Assembly: GCF_052076145.1 (NCBI RefSeq)
Contig: NZ_CP197246.1
Coordinates: 248,001 to 312,000 of the forward strand
Direction: 5' to 3'
From: Kitasatospora sp052076145
GTDB lineage: Bacteria > Actinomycetota > Actinomycetes > Streptomycetales > Streptomycetaceae
Length of the DNA stretch: 64,000 nt
Part shown: piece after piece, positions 51,849 through 59,951 of the stretch
Layout of the letters: each line of letters starts with the position of its first letter
How positions within the stretch are numbered: position 1 is the first letter of the stretch
The notes under the pieces: model-generated
The model's database searches: none
What the model saw: the letters and a program-made list of their open reading frames with translations, nothing else
Told to the model about the DNA's origin: nothing
Made by a program: the position numbers and the translations under genes

Positions 51849-53394
51849 CCAGCCCCACCGCCATCCCTTGCTCGGCCTGCCAGGCCGTCAACTCGGCGCC
51901 GATCTCCCGCCGGTCGGCCCGGTACTCCGCCCGGTCGAACGGCATGCCGCGGACCCGGCTCGGGATCAGCGCGCACGCGTGCTCGGCGGGCGGCAGCACG
52001 CTGTCGAACATCCGCCACGGAAACTCGACGGACAGCCCGAGCGCCTGCCGCTCGTCCCACAGCCCGCTGCCCGGACGCAGCTCGCACTCGGTGAGGTACT
52101 TCGGGGCGGGCAGCCCGGCCCGGCGGTGGGCCCGGATCTCCGCCAGCAGCTGTCGGCGGTGCTCCGGCGTCTCCTTCGGGTGTCCGATCATCACGCCCCA
52201 CACGCTGTCCATCCCGAGGTCACGTGCCGCGTAGAGCATCCGCACGCCCTCCTCGACGCTCTGGCGCTTGTTCATCAGGGCCAGGTGGTCCTCCAGCAGC
52301 GTCTCGATGCCGAGTTGCACCGTGACCCGGCCCAGCGCGGTCAGCTCGCGCAGTCGCTCCGCGCCGAAGTCCGGCCTGATCTCGCAGAACACCTCGTAGT
52401 CGTGGCGCTCGCCGGAGGCCGCCAGGGCATTGGTCAGGCGCGGCGGCAGGGCGGTGTCGAGGAACTGGAACCGCTGCTGGCCGTACACCCGCGCCAGCTC
52501 CGCCATCTCGGCCAGCACCCGGGCGGGGTCGTGCATCTTGAAGCGAACGTCGTAGGAGTCGTTGAAGTTGCAGAAGTCGCAGCGGTCCCAGTAACAGCCC
52601 CGGGACAGCTCCATGCTGACCACCAGGCGGCTCCGCAGCCAGGGCCGCCGCACGCTCGCCCGGACGAGGCCGGCCTGTCCGGCGTAGGCGTCCTTGAAGC
52701 TGTGCGCACGACCGGCCACCACGCGGCGCCGCCCCGCCATGGCATGGTCCAGGGCGTCCGCCAGGACGTCCTCGGCCTCGCCGTAGACGACCACGTCGAT
52801 CTCCTCATGCATCGTCAACAGGTCACGGGCCACCTGGTAGGCGCCGAAGTAGCCCCCGATCACCACGCGCGGCCTGGCCACGCCCCGGCGGGCCGCCAGC
52901 TCGGCGACCCGCCGGGCCAGCAGCAGGCTGGGCAGCAGCTGGAAGTGCGTGCTGGTCAGGCAGAGCACGTCGCTGCCGACCACCCGCTCGGCCAGCCGGT
53001 CCAGATAGGCGTCGAACAGGTCGCGCAGCTGCGCCTCCTCGTCCGCCTCCGCCAGGAGCTCTGTCCGGGCGAGGTCCTGACGCTCTGCCGGCTGCGCGGC
53101 GGTGGGTGGCGACCACAGCGGCAGCAGTGCCACGTCGGCGATGAAGTGCCGGTTGGTGAACCGCTTGTACAGGGCCTCCGGCATCCCGTGACCACGGGCG
53201 AAGGCGTAGAACTCCATGTGCGCGGGCAGGAAGCGGGCCCGGCAGCCGAGCGCCTCCAGCCGCTGGGTGATCAGCACGGCCGGGTAGCAGGTCGCGAACG
53301 GCGTGAAGAAGGGCAGCGAGACGACGGCGGCGGTCGCGGCGGGAGCGGCGCGGGTGACCTGCGCCAGGGGCAGGAGGACGGGAGTCGTCGTCAT
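51841..53394 (-). CDS. B12-type radical SAM enzyme 1 of the RiPP-like cluster
   Basis: 517 residues. An N-terminal cobalamin-binding-like Rossmann part (about 1-215; VLCLTSTHFQLLPSLLLA, VVIGGYFGAYQVARDLL) and a radical SAM core with SRGCYWDRCDFC: Cys267, Cys272, Cys275, a CX4CX2C spacing that occurs in this subgroup. Later YEVFCEIRPDF and LGIETLLEDHLALMNK complete the barrel. Likely a methyltransferase or C-C-bond-forming enzyme on a peptide. The ATG at 53394 starts MTTTPVLL and sits about 110 nt after the precursor ORF. Expression is probably tuned by the hairpin between them. Confidence 0.85.
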   Translation of the reverse strand: MTTTPVLLPLAQVTRAAPAATAAVVSLPFFTPFATCYPAVLITQRLEALGCRARFLPAHMEFYAFARGHGMPEALYKRFTNRHFIADVALLPLWSPPTAAQPAERQDLARTELLAEADEEAQLRDLFDAYLDRLAERVVGSDVLCLTSTHFQLLPSLLLARRVAELAARRGVARPRVVIGGYFGAYQVARDLLTMHEEIDVVVYGEAEDVLADALDHAMAGRRRVVAGRAHSFKDAYAGQAGLVRASVRRPWLRSRLVVSMELSRGCYWDRCDFCNFNDSYDVRFKMHDPARVLAEMAELARVYGQQRFQFLDTALPPRLTNALAASGERHDYEVFCEIRPDFGAERLRELTALGRVTVQLGIETLLEDHLALMNKRQSVEEGVRMLYAARDLGMDSVWGVMIGHPKETPEHRRQLLAEIRAHRRAGLPAPKYLTECELRPGSGLWDERQALGLSVEFPWRMFDSVLPPAEHACALIPSRVRGMPFDRAEYRADRREIGAELTAWQAEQGMAVGLDA

Positions 53395-53451
53395 CGGTGT
53401 CCTTCGGGACGGACGTTCGCCTACGCGGGGTGGGGGATGATGGGAGCGGCA

Positions 53452-53488
53452 GGCCCGGTGCACCGGCTTGGCCCCGGTGCACCGGGCC
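53452..53488 (-). promoter_or_regulatory. Strong hairpin between precursor and radical SAM 1
   Basis: A perfect 15-bp stem (53452-53466 with 53474-53488) and 7-nt loop, 16 nt after the precursor stop codon. In RiPP operons such a structure makes far more precursor mRNA than downstream enzyme mRNA, by partial termination or end protection. Confidence 0.65.
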
Positions 53489-53503
53489 GTGCTGCTGTCG
53501 CGG

Positions 53504-53626
53504 CTACTCCGCGAGGAACTGCCGGTGCAGGCCGGAAGCCATGATGGCCTCCTCGATGGTGGGCTCGAAGAAACCGTCGTCCTCGAACTCGACCTCCACC
53601 TCGGGGGTCTCCATCCGCTCGTCCAT
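53504..53626 (-). CDS. Putative RiPP precursor peptide
   Basis: 40 residues, not on a larger gene's strand frame. The ATG at 53626 is preceded by AGGAGGTGA, a near-perfect ribosome site. The sequence opens MDERMETPEVEVEFEDDGFF and ends GLHRQFLAE: acidic front (10 Glu/Asp in the first 17), hydrophobic-helix-like middle (EPTIEEAIMASGL), and a short basic/aromatic tail. Located between two radical SAM genes, 5 nt after the upstream one, followed by a stem-loop. All point to a leader-core peptide. The core boundary is not visible; residues near the C-terminus are the likely target. Confidence 0.75.
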   Translation of the reverse strand: MDERMETPEVEVEFEDDGFFEPTIEEAIMASGLHRQFLAE

Positions 53627-53631
53627 GCCGT

Positions 53632-55977
53632 TCACCTCCTCTCCGTCGACTGGTGGGGTGACCTGTCCGCCGATTCGACGGACAGGAGCTGGGTGAGCAG
53701 CAGCCGCCACACGAAGGTGCGCAGCCGCGGGGCGGAGCCGGGCGCGAACCCCGACTCGAGATCGGCCACGCGGATACCGGCACCTCTGCCGCCTCTGCCG
53801 CCTCCGCCGCTTTCGGCGACGAGGTCGGCGACGGCCGCGCCGGAGGGCGAGAGCCGCAGTCGCTGCCCGGTGGTCCGCGAGCTCAGGAAGGCGTCGGCGC
53901 CGTCCCGCACCAGTTCGGTGCCGGGGGCCGCGCGCAGCAGCAGGTCGCCGGTGAGCTGGTCGGCGGAGGTGAGCCGGCCCGTCCCGTCGTCGGCGAGCTC
54001 GAGACAGTGGTGGTGGAGGGCCGTCCGCAGCAGGTCGCGCTCCTCCTCGGTGGCGCACAGCTCGGCGGCGGTGCCCGGCAGGGCGTCCAGCAGCCGGGTC
54101 GGCAGGGCCAGCAGCGCGCCCTGCCGTGGTTCGTAGAGCAAGGTCCGCTGCCCGGAGCGGCGTTGGATCACCCAGCCACCGGCGGGGCGCAGCGGGAGAC
54201 GCTCCCAGCCGGGGCCGGGGCAGCGCACGCCGGGGTCGCTGCCCAGGTCGGCACCCCGGTCCTTGCGCTGGTCGGCGCGCAGGAAGATGACCTCCTCGGC
54301 GGGGCGGTCGTCCGTGCCGAGGGAGCTGCTCAGGACGCGCTCGGCACGGGCCGCGACCGCCAGGTCCTCGGCGCTGGTCGGTTCGGGCAGCGGTCCGAGG
54401 TAGTCGTACCGCAGCGTCATCTGGAGGTCCTCGGTCGGGTCCGGGTGCAGCACCCGGACCTGGAAGTCCGCCGGGGTGGCGGCGACCGGCGACAGCGCGT
54501 CCAGGACGAAGGGGCCGATCCCGAAGGTGCTGTCGGGCACGTCGTAGCGCTCGCGAGAGCGGGCCAGCGTGGCTGCGGCGAACTCGACCGTGCGCGCGGT
54601 CTGCCAGCGTGCCTCGCCGGGGAACCCGGCGATGCCGAAGAGGTGCACGCTGATCCCGGAGGCGAGCAGCGCGTCCAGGTTCGGCGCGATCCAGGACGCC
54701 TGGACGTCCTTGCGCATCCGGTCCAGCACGTCCTGGTTGTAGGACTCCAGGCCGAGGTCGAGCCGGCGGCAGCCCGCCGCGTACATCGCGTCGGTGAGGC
54801 GTCGGTCGATCGTCGGGGAGAACCGGGTCTCCCCGTACCAGCGGTAGTCGCGGTCGGCGAGCCCCTGGGAGAGGGCGCGCATGCTGCGCACGGTGAGGAT
54901 CTCGTCCACGAACTGGAAGTGGCGGGTGCCGTGCCGGCGGTGCAGTTCGTCCAGCTCCGCGACCACCGCCTCGGGGGCCCGGATGCGGAACTTGTCGGAC
55001 GCGAAGGGGATCGCGCAGAACGCGCACTTCCAGGCGCAGCTGCGGGAGGCGATCACCGGCAGCACCGGGCCCGGCGCGAGGTAGCCGTCGGTCAACGGGT
55101 GGTCGGTGAAGTCCGGTACGGGCAGTTCGCCGAGCGAGGCGGTCGACGGCGGGCAGCGGTGCAGCTCGTCGCCGTCCGGTATCAGGATGCCGGCCACCCC
55201 GTGCAGCGTCCGTCCGGCCAGCAGCCGGTCGACCAGGTCGACGATCGACTCCTCGCCCTCGTACCGGACGATCGAGTCCACCAGGTCGAAGAAGGGGTGG
55301 CCGGGCCGCAACCGGTCGGCGATCCGGGTCACGAAGTTGCCGCCCACGGTGATGTGGACGTCGGGCCGCTCGCGTCTGACCAGCCGGGCTGCGGTGAGCG
55401 CGGCGATGAGCTGCGAGTCGGCGGAGACCGACAGGCCCACGATCTCCAGCTCGGGCATCTCCCGCAGGCGCGGGACCAGCACCCGCTCGAAGACGTGGCA
55501 GTACGGGTTGTGCGCGGGGTCGGCGACCGCTCGCATCACCTGACGGGTGCCCACCGGCCGGTCCCGCAGGTCGAAGCGGTCGAAGCTCAGCGCGGCGCCA
55601 GGGGTGAGCGCGGCCACGCCGTCGAGCACGCTGTGGCAGACGGCCGTGGCCGCCCGGTAGCCGTCGACGTCCTCGATGCTCTCGGGGGAGCGCAGGAAAG
55701 CGGCCGCCCGGTCGACCGCCGATCCGGCGGCCTCGAACCGGTCCCGCTCCCGCGGGCTCAGCAGGTCACCGCGCTCGGCCGCGTAGTCACCGGCTCCCTG
55801 CTCGCTCAGCAGGAAGCGCATTGTCTCGGCCGACAGGTCGAGAGCCGAGGCGGCCACCCCGTGGCGGCGCAGCACGGCGAGCAGCAGCGGCACCGCGAGG
55901 TGCGGGGCGTAGGGATTCCACAGCGGCGGGTTCACCAGCAGCACCCGGGACTTCCGGGACGCGTCACGCGAGGGCAT
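53632..55977 (-). CDS. B12-type radical SAM enzyme 2 with PqqD-like C-terminal domain
   Basis: 781 residues. Cobalamin-binding-like N-terminal domain (VLLVNPPLWNPYAPHLAVP; ITVGGNFVTRIADRLRPGHPFF), radical SAM motif SRSCAWKCAFC with Cys314, Cys318, Cys321 (CX3CX2C), then RWYGETRFSPTID and RRLDLGLESYNQDVL. After about residue 560 the protein carries an extra region with two segments like the PqqD/RRE fold (WVIQRRSGQRTLLYEPRQGALLALPTRLLDAL; ELVRDGADAFLSSRTTGQRLRLSPSGAAV), used to bind leader peptides. The ATG at 55977 follows GAGGTGG and overlaps a 5-codon mini-ORF. Probably the first enzyme acting on the precursor. Confidence 0.82.
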   Translation of the reverse strand: MPSRDASRKSRVLLVNPPLWNPYAPHLAVPLLLAVLRRHGVAASALDLSAETMRFLLSEQGAGDYAAERGDLLSPRERDRFEAAGSAVDRAAAFLRSPESIEDVDGYRAATAVCHSVLDGVAALTPGAALSFDRFDLRDRPVGTRQVMRAVADPAHNPYCHVFERVLVPRLREMPELEIVGLSVSADSQLIAALTAARLVRRERPDVHITVGGNFVTRIADRLRPGHPFFDLVDSIVRYEGEESIVDLVDRLLAGRTLHGVAGILIPDGDELHRCPPSTASLGELPVPDFTDHPLTDGYLAPGPVLPVIASRSCAWKCAFCAIPFASDKFRIRAPEAVVAELDELHRRHGTRHFQFVDEILTVRSMRALSQGLADRDYRWYGETRFSPTIDRRLTDAMYAAGCRRLDLGLESYNQDVLDRMRKDVQASWIAPNLDALLASGISVHLFGIAGFPGEARWQTARTVEFAAATLARSRERYDVPDSTFGIGPFVLDALSPVAATPADFQVRVLHPDPTEDLQMTLRYDYLGPLPEPTSAEDLAVAARAERVLSSSLGTDDRPAEEVIFLRADQRKDRGADLGSDPGVRCPGPGWERLPLRPAGGWVIQRRSGQRTLLYEPRQGALLALPTRLLDALPGTAAELCATEEERDLLRTALHHHCLELADDGTGRLTSADQLTGDLLLRAAPGTELVRDGADAFLSSRTTGQRLRLSPSGAAVADLVAESGGGGRGGRGAGIRVADLESGFAPGSAPRLRTFVWRLLLTQLLSVESADRSPHQSTERR

Positions 55978-55994
55978 CAGGCCACCTCGTCCAT
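55977..55994 (-). other. Five-codon mini-ORF overlapping the radical SAM 2 start
   Basis: ATG at 55994, five codons (MDEVA) then TGA at 55979-55977 whose A is shared with the enzyme's ATG (TGATG). It lacks its own ribosome site, and the SD of the enzyme lies inside it. Could couple translation with the upstream oxygenase; more likely incidental. Confidence 0.25.
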
Positions 55995-56001
55995 GAATGA
56001 A

Positions 56002-56036
56002 TTCGCGGAGGATTTCGCGGAGGATTTCACGGGAGG
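56002..56036. repeat. 12-bp tandem repeat upstream of radical SAM 2
   Basis: TTTCGCGGAGGA is repeated two and a half times with 12-bp period at the junction of the oxygenase stop and the radical SAM 2 leader; the last copy is degenerate. Confidence 0.5.
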
Positions 56037-56920
56037 AGCGGAGCCACGGAGGAGTCGTCCGTATATGTGCCCTCATCGCCCCAGCGGTTTATCCGATCGG
56101 GGACGAATGTTCGCCTCACCGAATCCGGCCCGGGTTCCCATGAATGCCCCAGCAGGCGGAGGGTCAATTCCTCCAGCGGAGATTTCCGCCCCGCCCCGGC
56201 CAGGTTCATCGGCTCGGCGAGGGCCACCGCCGGGTTGGAGATGAACCGCGGACTTCCGTGCGGATTCGGCTCCACCTGGTGCACCGTCAGTGGATGCAGT
56301 ATCCAGGCGTCTCCGGCCTTCCCGGTGAGGGAGACGTACCGGGGGTCGGCGACGGCGAACCGACGGGCCGGGATCTCCGCGCTGGTCAGCCCCTGCGACT
56401 GCCGGACGAGATGCCCGAGGATGCCGGCGGTGGCCGGCGGCGCCGCCCGGGTCGCTCCCTCGCCGTCCTCGACGTCGGACCACAGGACGAAGACGAGGAG
56501 CGCCTGCTCGGGGCTGTCCGGGTGGTGCACGAAGAAGTCGCCGTCGACGTGCCAGCTGTCGGACAGCTCGGACGTACGGAAGTTGCAGATCAAGGCGTTG
56601 CTGAGAAGTGCGGGCCGCCTGATCCGATCGGCCCCGCCGAGCAGGGCGCAGATCGCCGTCCACAGCACGGGCGCCACCACCGCCATGTCCGCCACCCGGC
56701 TGGGCGGCAGCGAGGTGACCCCGGGCGGGCACACCAGCCGCCCGTCGCGCGACAGCCCCTCCTGCCGGAGGGTGCGCTCGAACAGGACGTTCAGCCGTGA
56801 CCCCGGAGTGAGATCCACGGCCTGCCGCAGATGAATGAACCCGTCGCTCACGAATGCGGACACGATGTCGTCGTCGATTGTGAGTGGCGCATGAGGAATG
56901 GGTATGCCAGTAGCATTCAC
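56027..56920 (-). CDS. PhyH-type Fe(II)/2-oxoglutarate oxygenase
   Basis: 297 residues from the GTG at 56920 (GGGGG 8 nt upstream); an upstream TTG at 56956 is possible but has no ribosome site. DSWHVDGDFFVHHPD gives His124 and Asp126, and HPLTVHQVEPNPHGSPRFISNPAV gives distal His214 and Arg225: a complete phytanoyl-CoA-dioxygenase-type site. First gene of the leftward operon. Likely hydroxylates the peptide or a precursor amino acid. The upstream region is shared with the divergent oxygenase. Confidence 0.8.
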   Translation of the reverse strand: MNATGIPIPHAPLTIDDDIVSAFVSDGFIHLRQAVDLTPGSRLNVLFERTLRQEGLSRDGRLVCPPGVTSLPPSRVADMAVVAPVLWTAICALLGGADRIRRPALLSNALICNFRTSELSDSWHVDGDFFVHHPDSPEQALLVFVLWSDVEDGEGATRAAPPATAGILGHLVRQSQGLTSAEIPARRFAVADPRYVSLTGKAGDAWILHPLTVHQVEPNPHGSPRFISNPAVALAEPMNLAGAGRKSPLEELTLRLLGHSWEPGPDSVRRTFVPDRINRWGDEGTYTDDSSVAPLLP

Positions 56921-57187
56921 GAACGTAGCCCCCGTTAGCCATCTGTCCGTTTCCAAATGGATGCTAGCAGCAGCCGACTGACACCGTCTACGTGCTGTTC
57001 GCAGAATTCCGGAGCTTCACCAAACGCAACAAACCAGACAAGTCCCATAATGCCAATATGTCCCGCGAACGGGTGGGGCCTGAGGGGCGAAAGGGACCCG
57101 GTGGGCCGAAATAGTCACTGTCCCGCCGGGCGTGGTCGGCCTACGCTGCTCCCGGAGAGCACGGACAACTCGGAGAGGGGTCTGCAC
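56921..57187. promoter_or_regulatory. Divergent promoter region of the RiPP-like cluster
   Basis: About 267 bp between the leftward operon and the rightward oxygenase, more AT-rich in its left half (57000-57060). It must hold both promoters. No operator was identified with confidence. Confidence 0.5.
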
Positions 57188-57859
57188 ATGCTTGATCCGG
57201 AGCGCATGCTCACGTCGCGGGACTGGTCGCGGACCATCACCGAATTCCAGGGCGCCGGCGCACCCGCGGTGCTGGTCCTCGACGGTCTCTTCACCGCGGC
57301 GGGTGTCGACGCCCTGCGCCGGGAGCTGGCCGACGACTCGCCGTGGGAGGAGTTCGACACCGCCAGACGGCGGAACAGACCTCAGGGGCGCGCCTTCATC
57401 CGGGCGGGCACGGAGCTCGGCCGGGCACTGCGGCCGCTGGTGGGCACCATGAAGATCATCAGCTACTGGGTGATCGCGTCGACCCACGGCCCCGGCATCA
57501 GGATGCACGCGGACAACTCGACCTACAGCATGAACATCTGGCTGAGCCCCGACCCCCAGGACAGCACCGCAGAGCAGGACGGCATGCGCTTCTACGACGT
57601 CCTGCGTCCGGAGCGGATGCCCTACGCCCAGTTCTCCTCGCACGACGCCTGCGAGGAGTACGTACGGGAGCGCGGCGGGGCCGTGACCCGGCGGGTCCCG
57701 TACAGGTGCAACCGGGCCGTGCTCTTCGACGCCCGGGTGATGCACCGCAGCGAGCCCGTCTCCTTCCCGGGCGGGAGTCTCCTGGACAGCCGCATCAACC
57801 TGACCTACTCCTGGGACCACCTGGCCTGGGCGCGTGAGCGCACCGTGGTGTCCGGATGA
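57188..57859 (+). CDS. Fe(II)/2-oxoglutarate oxygenase (prolyl-hydroxylase-like)
   Basis: 223 residues. HADNSTYSMNIWLS gives His107 and Asp109, DARVMHRSEPVSF the distal His186, SRINLTYSW Arg202: a full active site of the 2OG-FeII_Oxy/P4H group. The ATG at 57188 has GAGAGGGG at good distance; the longer frame upstream has no ribosome site. Divergent from the operon, sharing its control region. Substrate is probably the peptide, a free amino acid or a dipeptide product. Confidence 0.82.
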   Translation: MLDPERMLTSRDWSRTITEFQGAGAPAVLVLDGLFTAAGVDALRRELADDSPWEEFDTARRRNRPQGRAFIRAGTELGRALRPLVGTMKIISYWVIASTHGPGIRMHADNSTYSMNIWLSPDPQDSTAEQDGMRFYDVLRPERMPYAQFSSHDACEEYVRERGGAVTRRVPYRCNRAVLFDARVMHRSEPVSFPGGSLLDSRINLTYSWDHLAWARERTVVSG

Positions 57860-57865
57860 GCCGGC

Positions 57866-58861
57866 TCAGGCCCACGGCAGCGCGGCGCGGGTCTTCCAGT
57901 ACACCTCGGCGGGCTCGGCGAGCGCCGCCAGGCGGGACAACTCGCCGAGGCCGAGGTCGAGTTGAGCGGCAGTGAGGTTCGAGGCCAGCTGGGCCGGGGT
58001 GGCCGCGCCGGAGAGCACGATGTCGGCCCAGGGCTGGGCCGCGACCGCAGCCAGCGCGATGGCGTCGCAGGACTCGCCTGTCCTGGAGGCGAGTTCGCGC
58101 AGTGCGGCCGTGTCGGAGCCGGTGGCGTTGCGGTCGGCGAGGCGGCCGTTGGCCATGCCCTCCTTCACCACCACCAGCAGGCCGGCCGCGCTCGCCTCGG
58201 CCAGCGCCTGGCCGGCCGACGGCTCCAGCAGGTTCCAGGTGGACTGGACGGCTCGGAACAGCGGACGGCCCGCCACCTCCACCGCGAGCGCCGCCCGGAC
58301 GGTCTCGCCCTGCGCCGGGCCGCTGGTGGACAGACCCACCCGGACACCCTCGGCGGCCAGCTCGGCCAACCGCGCGTGCAGCGCGCGGTCGGTCAGCGCC
58401 GGGCTGTCCGGTGTGACGGAGTGCACCAGGTAGACGTCCGGCCGCGAGCCCAACAGGGCCCTGGTCTCCCGGATCTGCCGGTCGAACACCGCCGTCGAGT
58501 GCTCCTTGACCTCGTGCACGGGCACGCCCGAGGTCTGCCAGTCGGCGGTGTAGGTGTACCCCCACTTGCTCCCCACCACCACGTCGGCCGCCGCCTCCGG
58601 CCGGGCGGCCAGCCACCCGCCGACGAACTCCTCGGCCCGGCCGTACGACCGGGCCGTGTCGAAGTACCGCACCCCGGCGGCATAGGCGGCGTCGAGCAGC
58701 TCGTGCGTACGCGCCCGCAACGCCTCGACGCTCCGCTCGGCCGGCAGGTCGAGGTCACGGCCGAGCGTGATGTAGCCGGGCCGGCCGACGGCTGCGGTGC
58801 CGAGGCCGAAGCGTGCGAGCGACGGTCCGGCGGCAGGGCCGGAGGCGGGTACGGTCGCCAT
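57866..58861 (-). CDS. Aldo/keto reductase
   Basis: 331 residues. FGLGTAAVG start of the barrel, Asp/Tyr in VRYFDTARSYGRAEEFVG, catalytic Lys in VVGSKWGYTY, His in DVYLVHSVTP. Typical AKR of the Tas/D-threo-aldose type; reduces aldehydes with NADPH. The ATG at 58861 has GGAG 7 nt before. Convergent with the oxygenase (6-nt gap), so it may or may not belong to the cluster; no motif suggests a link. Confidence 0.88.
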   Translation of the reverse strand: MATVPASGPAAGPSLARFGLGTAAVGRPGYITLGRDLDLPAERSVEALRARTHELLDAAYAAGVRYFDTARSYGRAEEFVGGWLAARPEAAADVVVGSKWGYTYTADWQTSGVPVHEVKEHSTAVFDRQIRETRALLGSRPDVYLVHSVTPDSPALTDRALHARLAELAAEGVRVGLSTSGPAQGETVRAALAVEVAGRPLFRAVQSTWNLLEPSAGQALAEASAAGLLVVVKEGMANGRLADRNATGSDTAALRELASRTGESCDAIALAAVAAQPWADIVLSGAATPAQLASNLTAAQLDLGLGELSRLAALAEPAEVYWKTRAALPWA

Positions 58862-59099
58862 GGCGGAGCTCCGTTCGATGGTTCCGGCGGGCGGGGCGGC
58901 TCACCCCGTCCGCCTCCGACCCTATCCACCGAGGTCACCCGAGATCACCCGAGTCCGCATCGCGCGTAGACGTCACGCGTAGATCTGCTTGACCTGCCCG
59001 GTTACCCACCCGTACGTTCATCCCGCATTCGTGCGCGCCCAGGCAGCGGGGAGACGACTCGCGTCTCCCCCGCCGGGCGGCAGCAAGGGGAGGAAGCAC

Positions 59100-59885
59100 A
59101 TGGTCAGGAAGACTCTCGGGAGCCGCCCGAGGACCCTCGCCACCCTCGCGGTCGGCGTGGTCGTCGGCGGCGCGGTCGCGGGTGGCGGGCTCGCGCTCGC
59201 CGACACCAGGGCTCCGCGGACGGACCGTCAGATCACCAACATGACCCTCGAGGTCAACGACATCAAGGCGTACTACGGCGACACCGTCGACGCGCAGGGC
59301 GAGCACTGGGCGTCGCCGACCAGCAACTACGCCCAGCAGGTCGCCGGCATCGAGAAGGACGCCAAGCAGTTCCTGCAGAACCGCGCCCGGCACACCAAGG
59401 GCCCGAAGAAGGCGATCGTGCTCGACGTCGACGACACCTCGCTGTCGACGTACAACTACGAGCTGGAGACGACCTTCGTCTACAACCCGGCCGGCAACGC
59501 GCAGTACATCGCCACCAAGACCATGCCGGCCGTCTTCGGCATGAACGACCTGGCGAAGTGGGCGGAGCAGCAGGGCTACACCGTCTTCTTCCTCACCGGC
59601 CGGCCCGAGTCGCAGCGTTCGGACACCGCGGCGAACCTGGCCGCCGTCGGCTACCCGGCCGCGGACGCCACCCACCTGTACCTGAAGAACAAGGCGAACC
59701 CGCCGGCGTACCTGCCCTGCGGTTCGACCTGCACCACCATCGAGTACAAGTCCGGCACCCGCGCCCACATCGAGAGCCTCGGCTACGAGATCGTGGCCAA
59801 CTTCGGCGACCAGAACAGCGACCTGACCGGCGGCCACGCCGACCGGACGTACAAGATCCCGAACCCGATGTACTACATCCCCTGA
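59100..59885 (+). CDS. Secreted HAD-family acid phosphatase (class B-like)
   Basis: 261 residues. Signal peptide with hydrophobic core (LATLAVGVVVGGAVAGGGLALA). Catalytic DxDxT motif KAIVLDVDDTSLSTYNYE, motif II FLTGRPESQRSD and later NFGDQNSDLTGG (motif IV). A secreted acid phosphatase of the HAD class-B type, phosphate scavenging. GGGGAGGAAG precedes the ATG at 59100; the frame upstream lacks a signal. Single gene. Confidence 0.88.
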   Translation: MVRKTLGSRPRTLATLAVGVVVGGAVAGGGLALADTRAPRTDRQITNMTLEVNDIKAYYGDTVDAQGEHWASPTSNYAQQVAGIEKDAKQFLQNRARHTKGPKKAIVLDVDDTSLSTYNYELETTFVYNPAGNAQYIATKTMPAVFGMNDLAKWAEQQGYTVFFLTGRPESQRSDTAANLAAVGYPAADATHLYLKNKANPPAYLPCGSTCTTIEYKSGTRAHIESLGYEIVANFGDQNSDLTGGHADRTYKIPNPMYYIP

Positions 59886-59951
59886 TCCCGGTCAGGTCGG
59901 CGGCTCGGCGGGCATCCCCTGCCGCGCCGCCCGGATGACCTCCGGTCGTGC

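Noticed and set aside
53504..55027. Leftward frame that includes the precursor ORF as its C-terminal end
   Set aside because: Upstream of 53626 it is Arg/Pro-rich and overlaps the radical SAM 2 gene in another frame; only the 40-codon end with its own ribosome site is plausible.
45963..57859. Lasso peptide cluster, suggested by HPr-kinase-like genes
   Set aside because: No Asn-synthetase-like cyclase and no transglutaminase-like leader peptidase is present, and the precursor lacks the Thr near the leader end and the Gly/acid ring residues expected.
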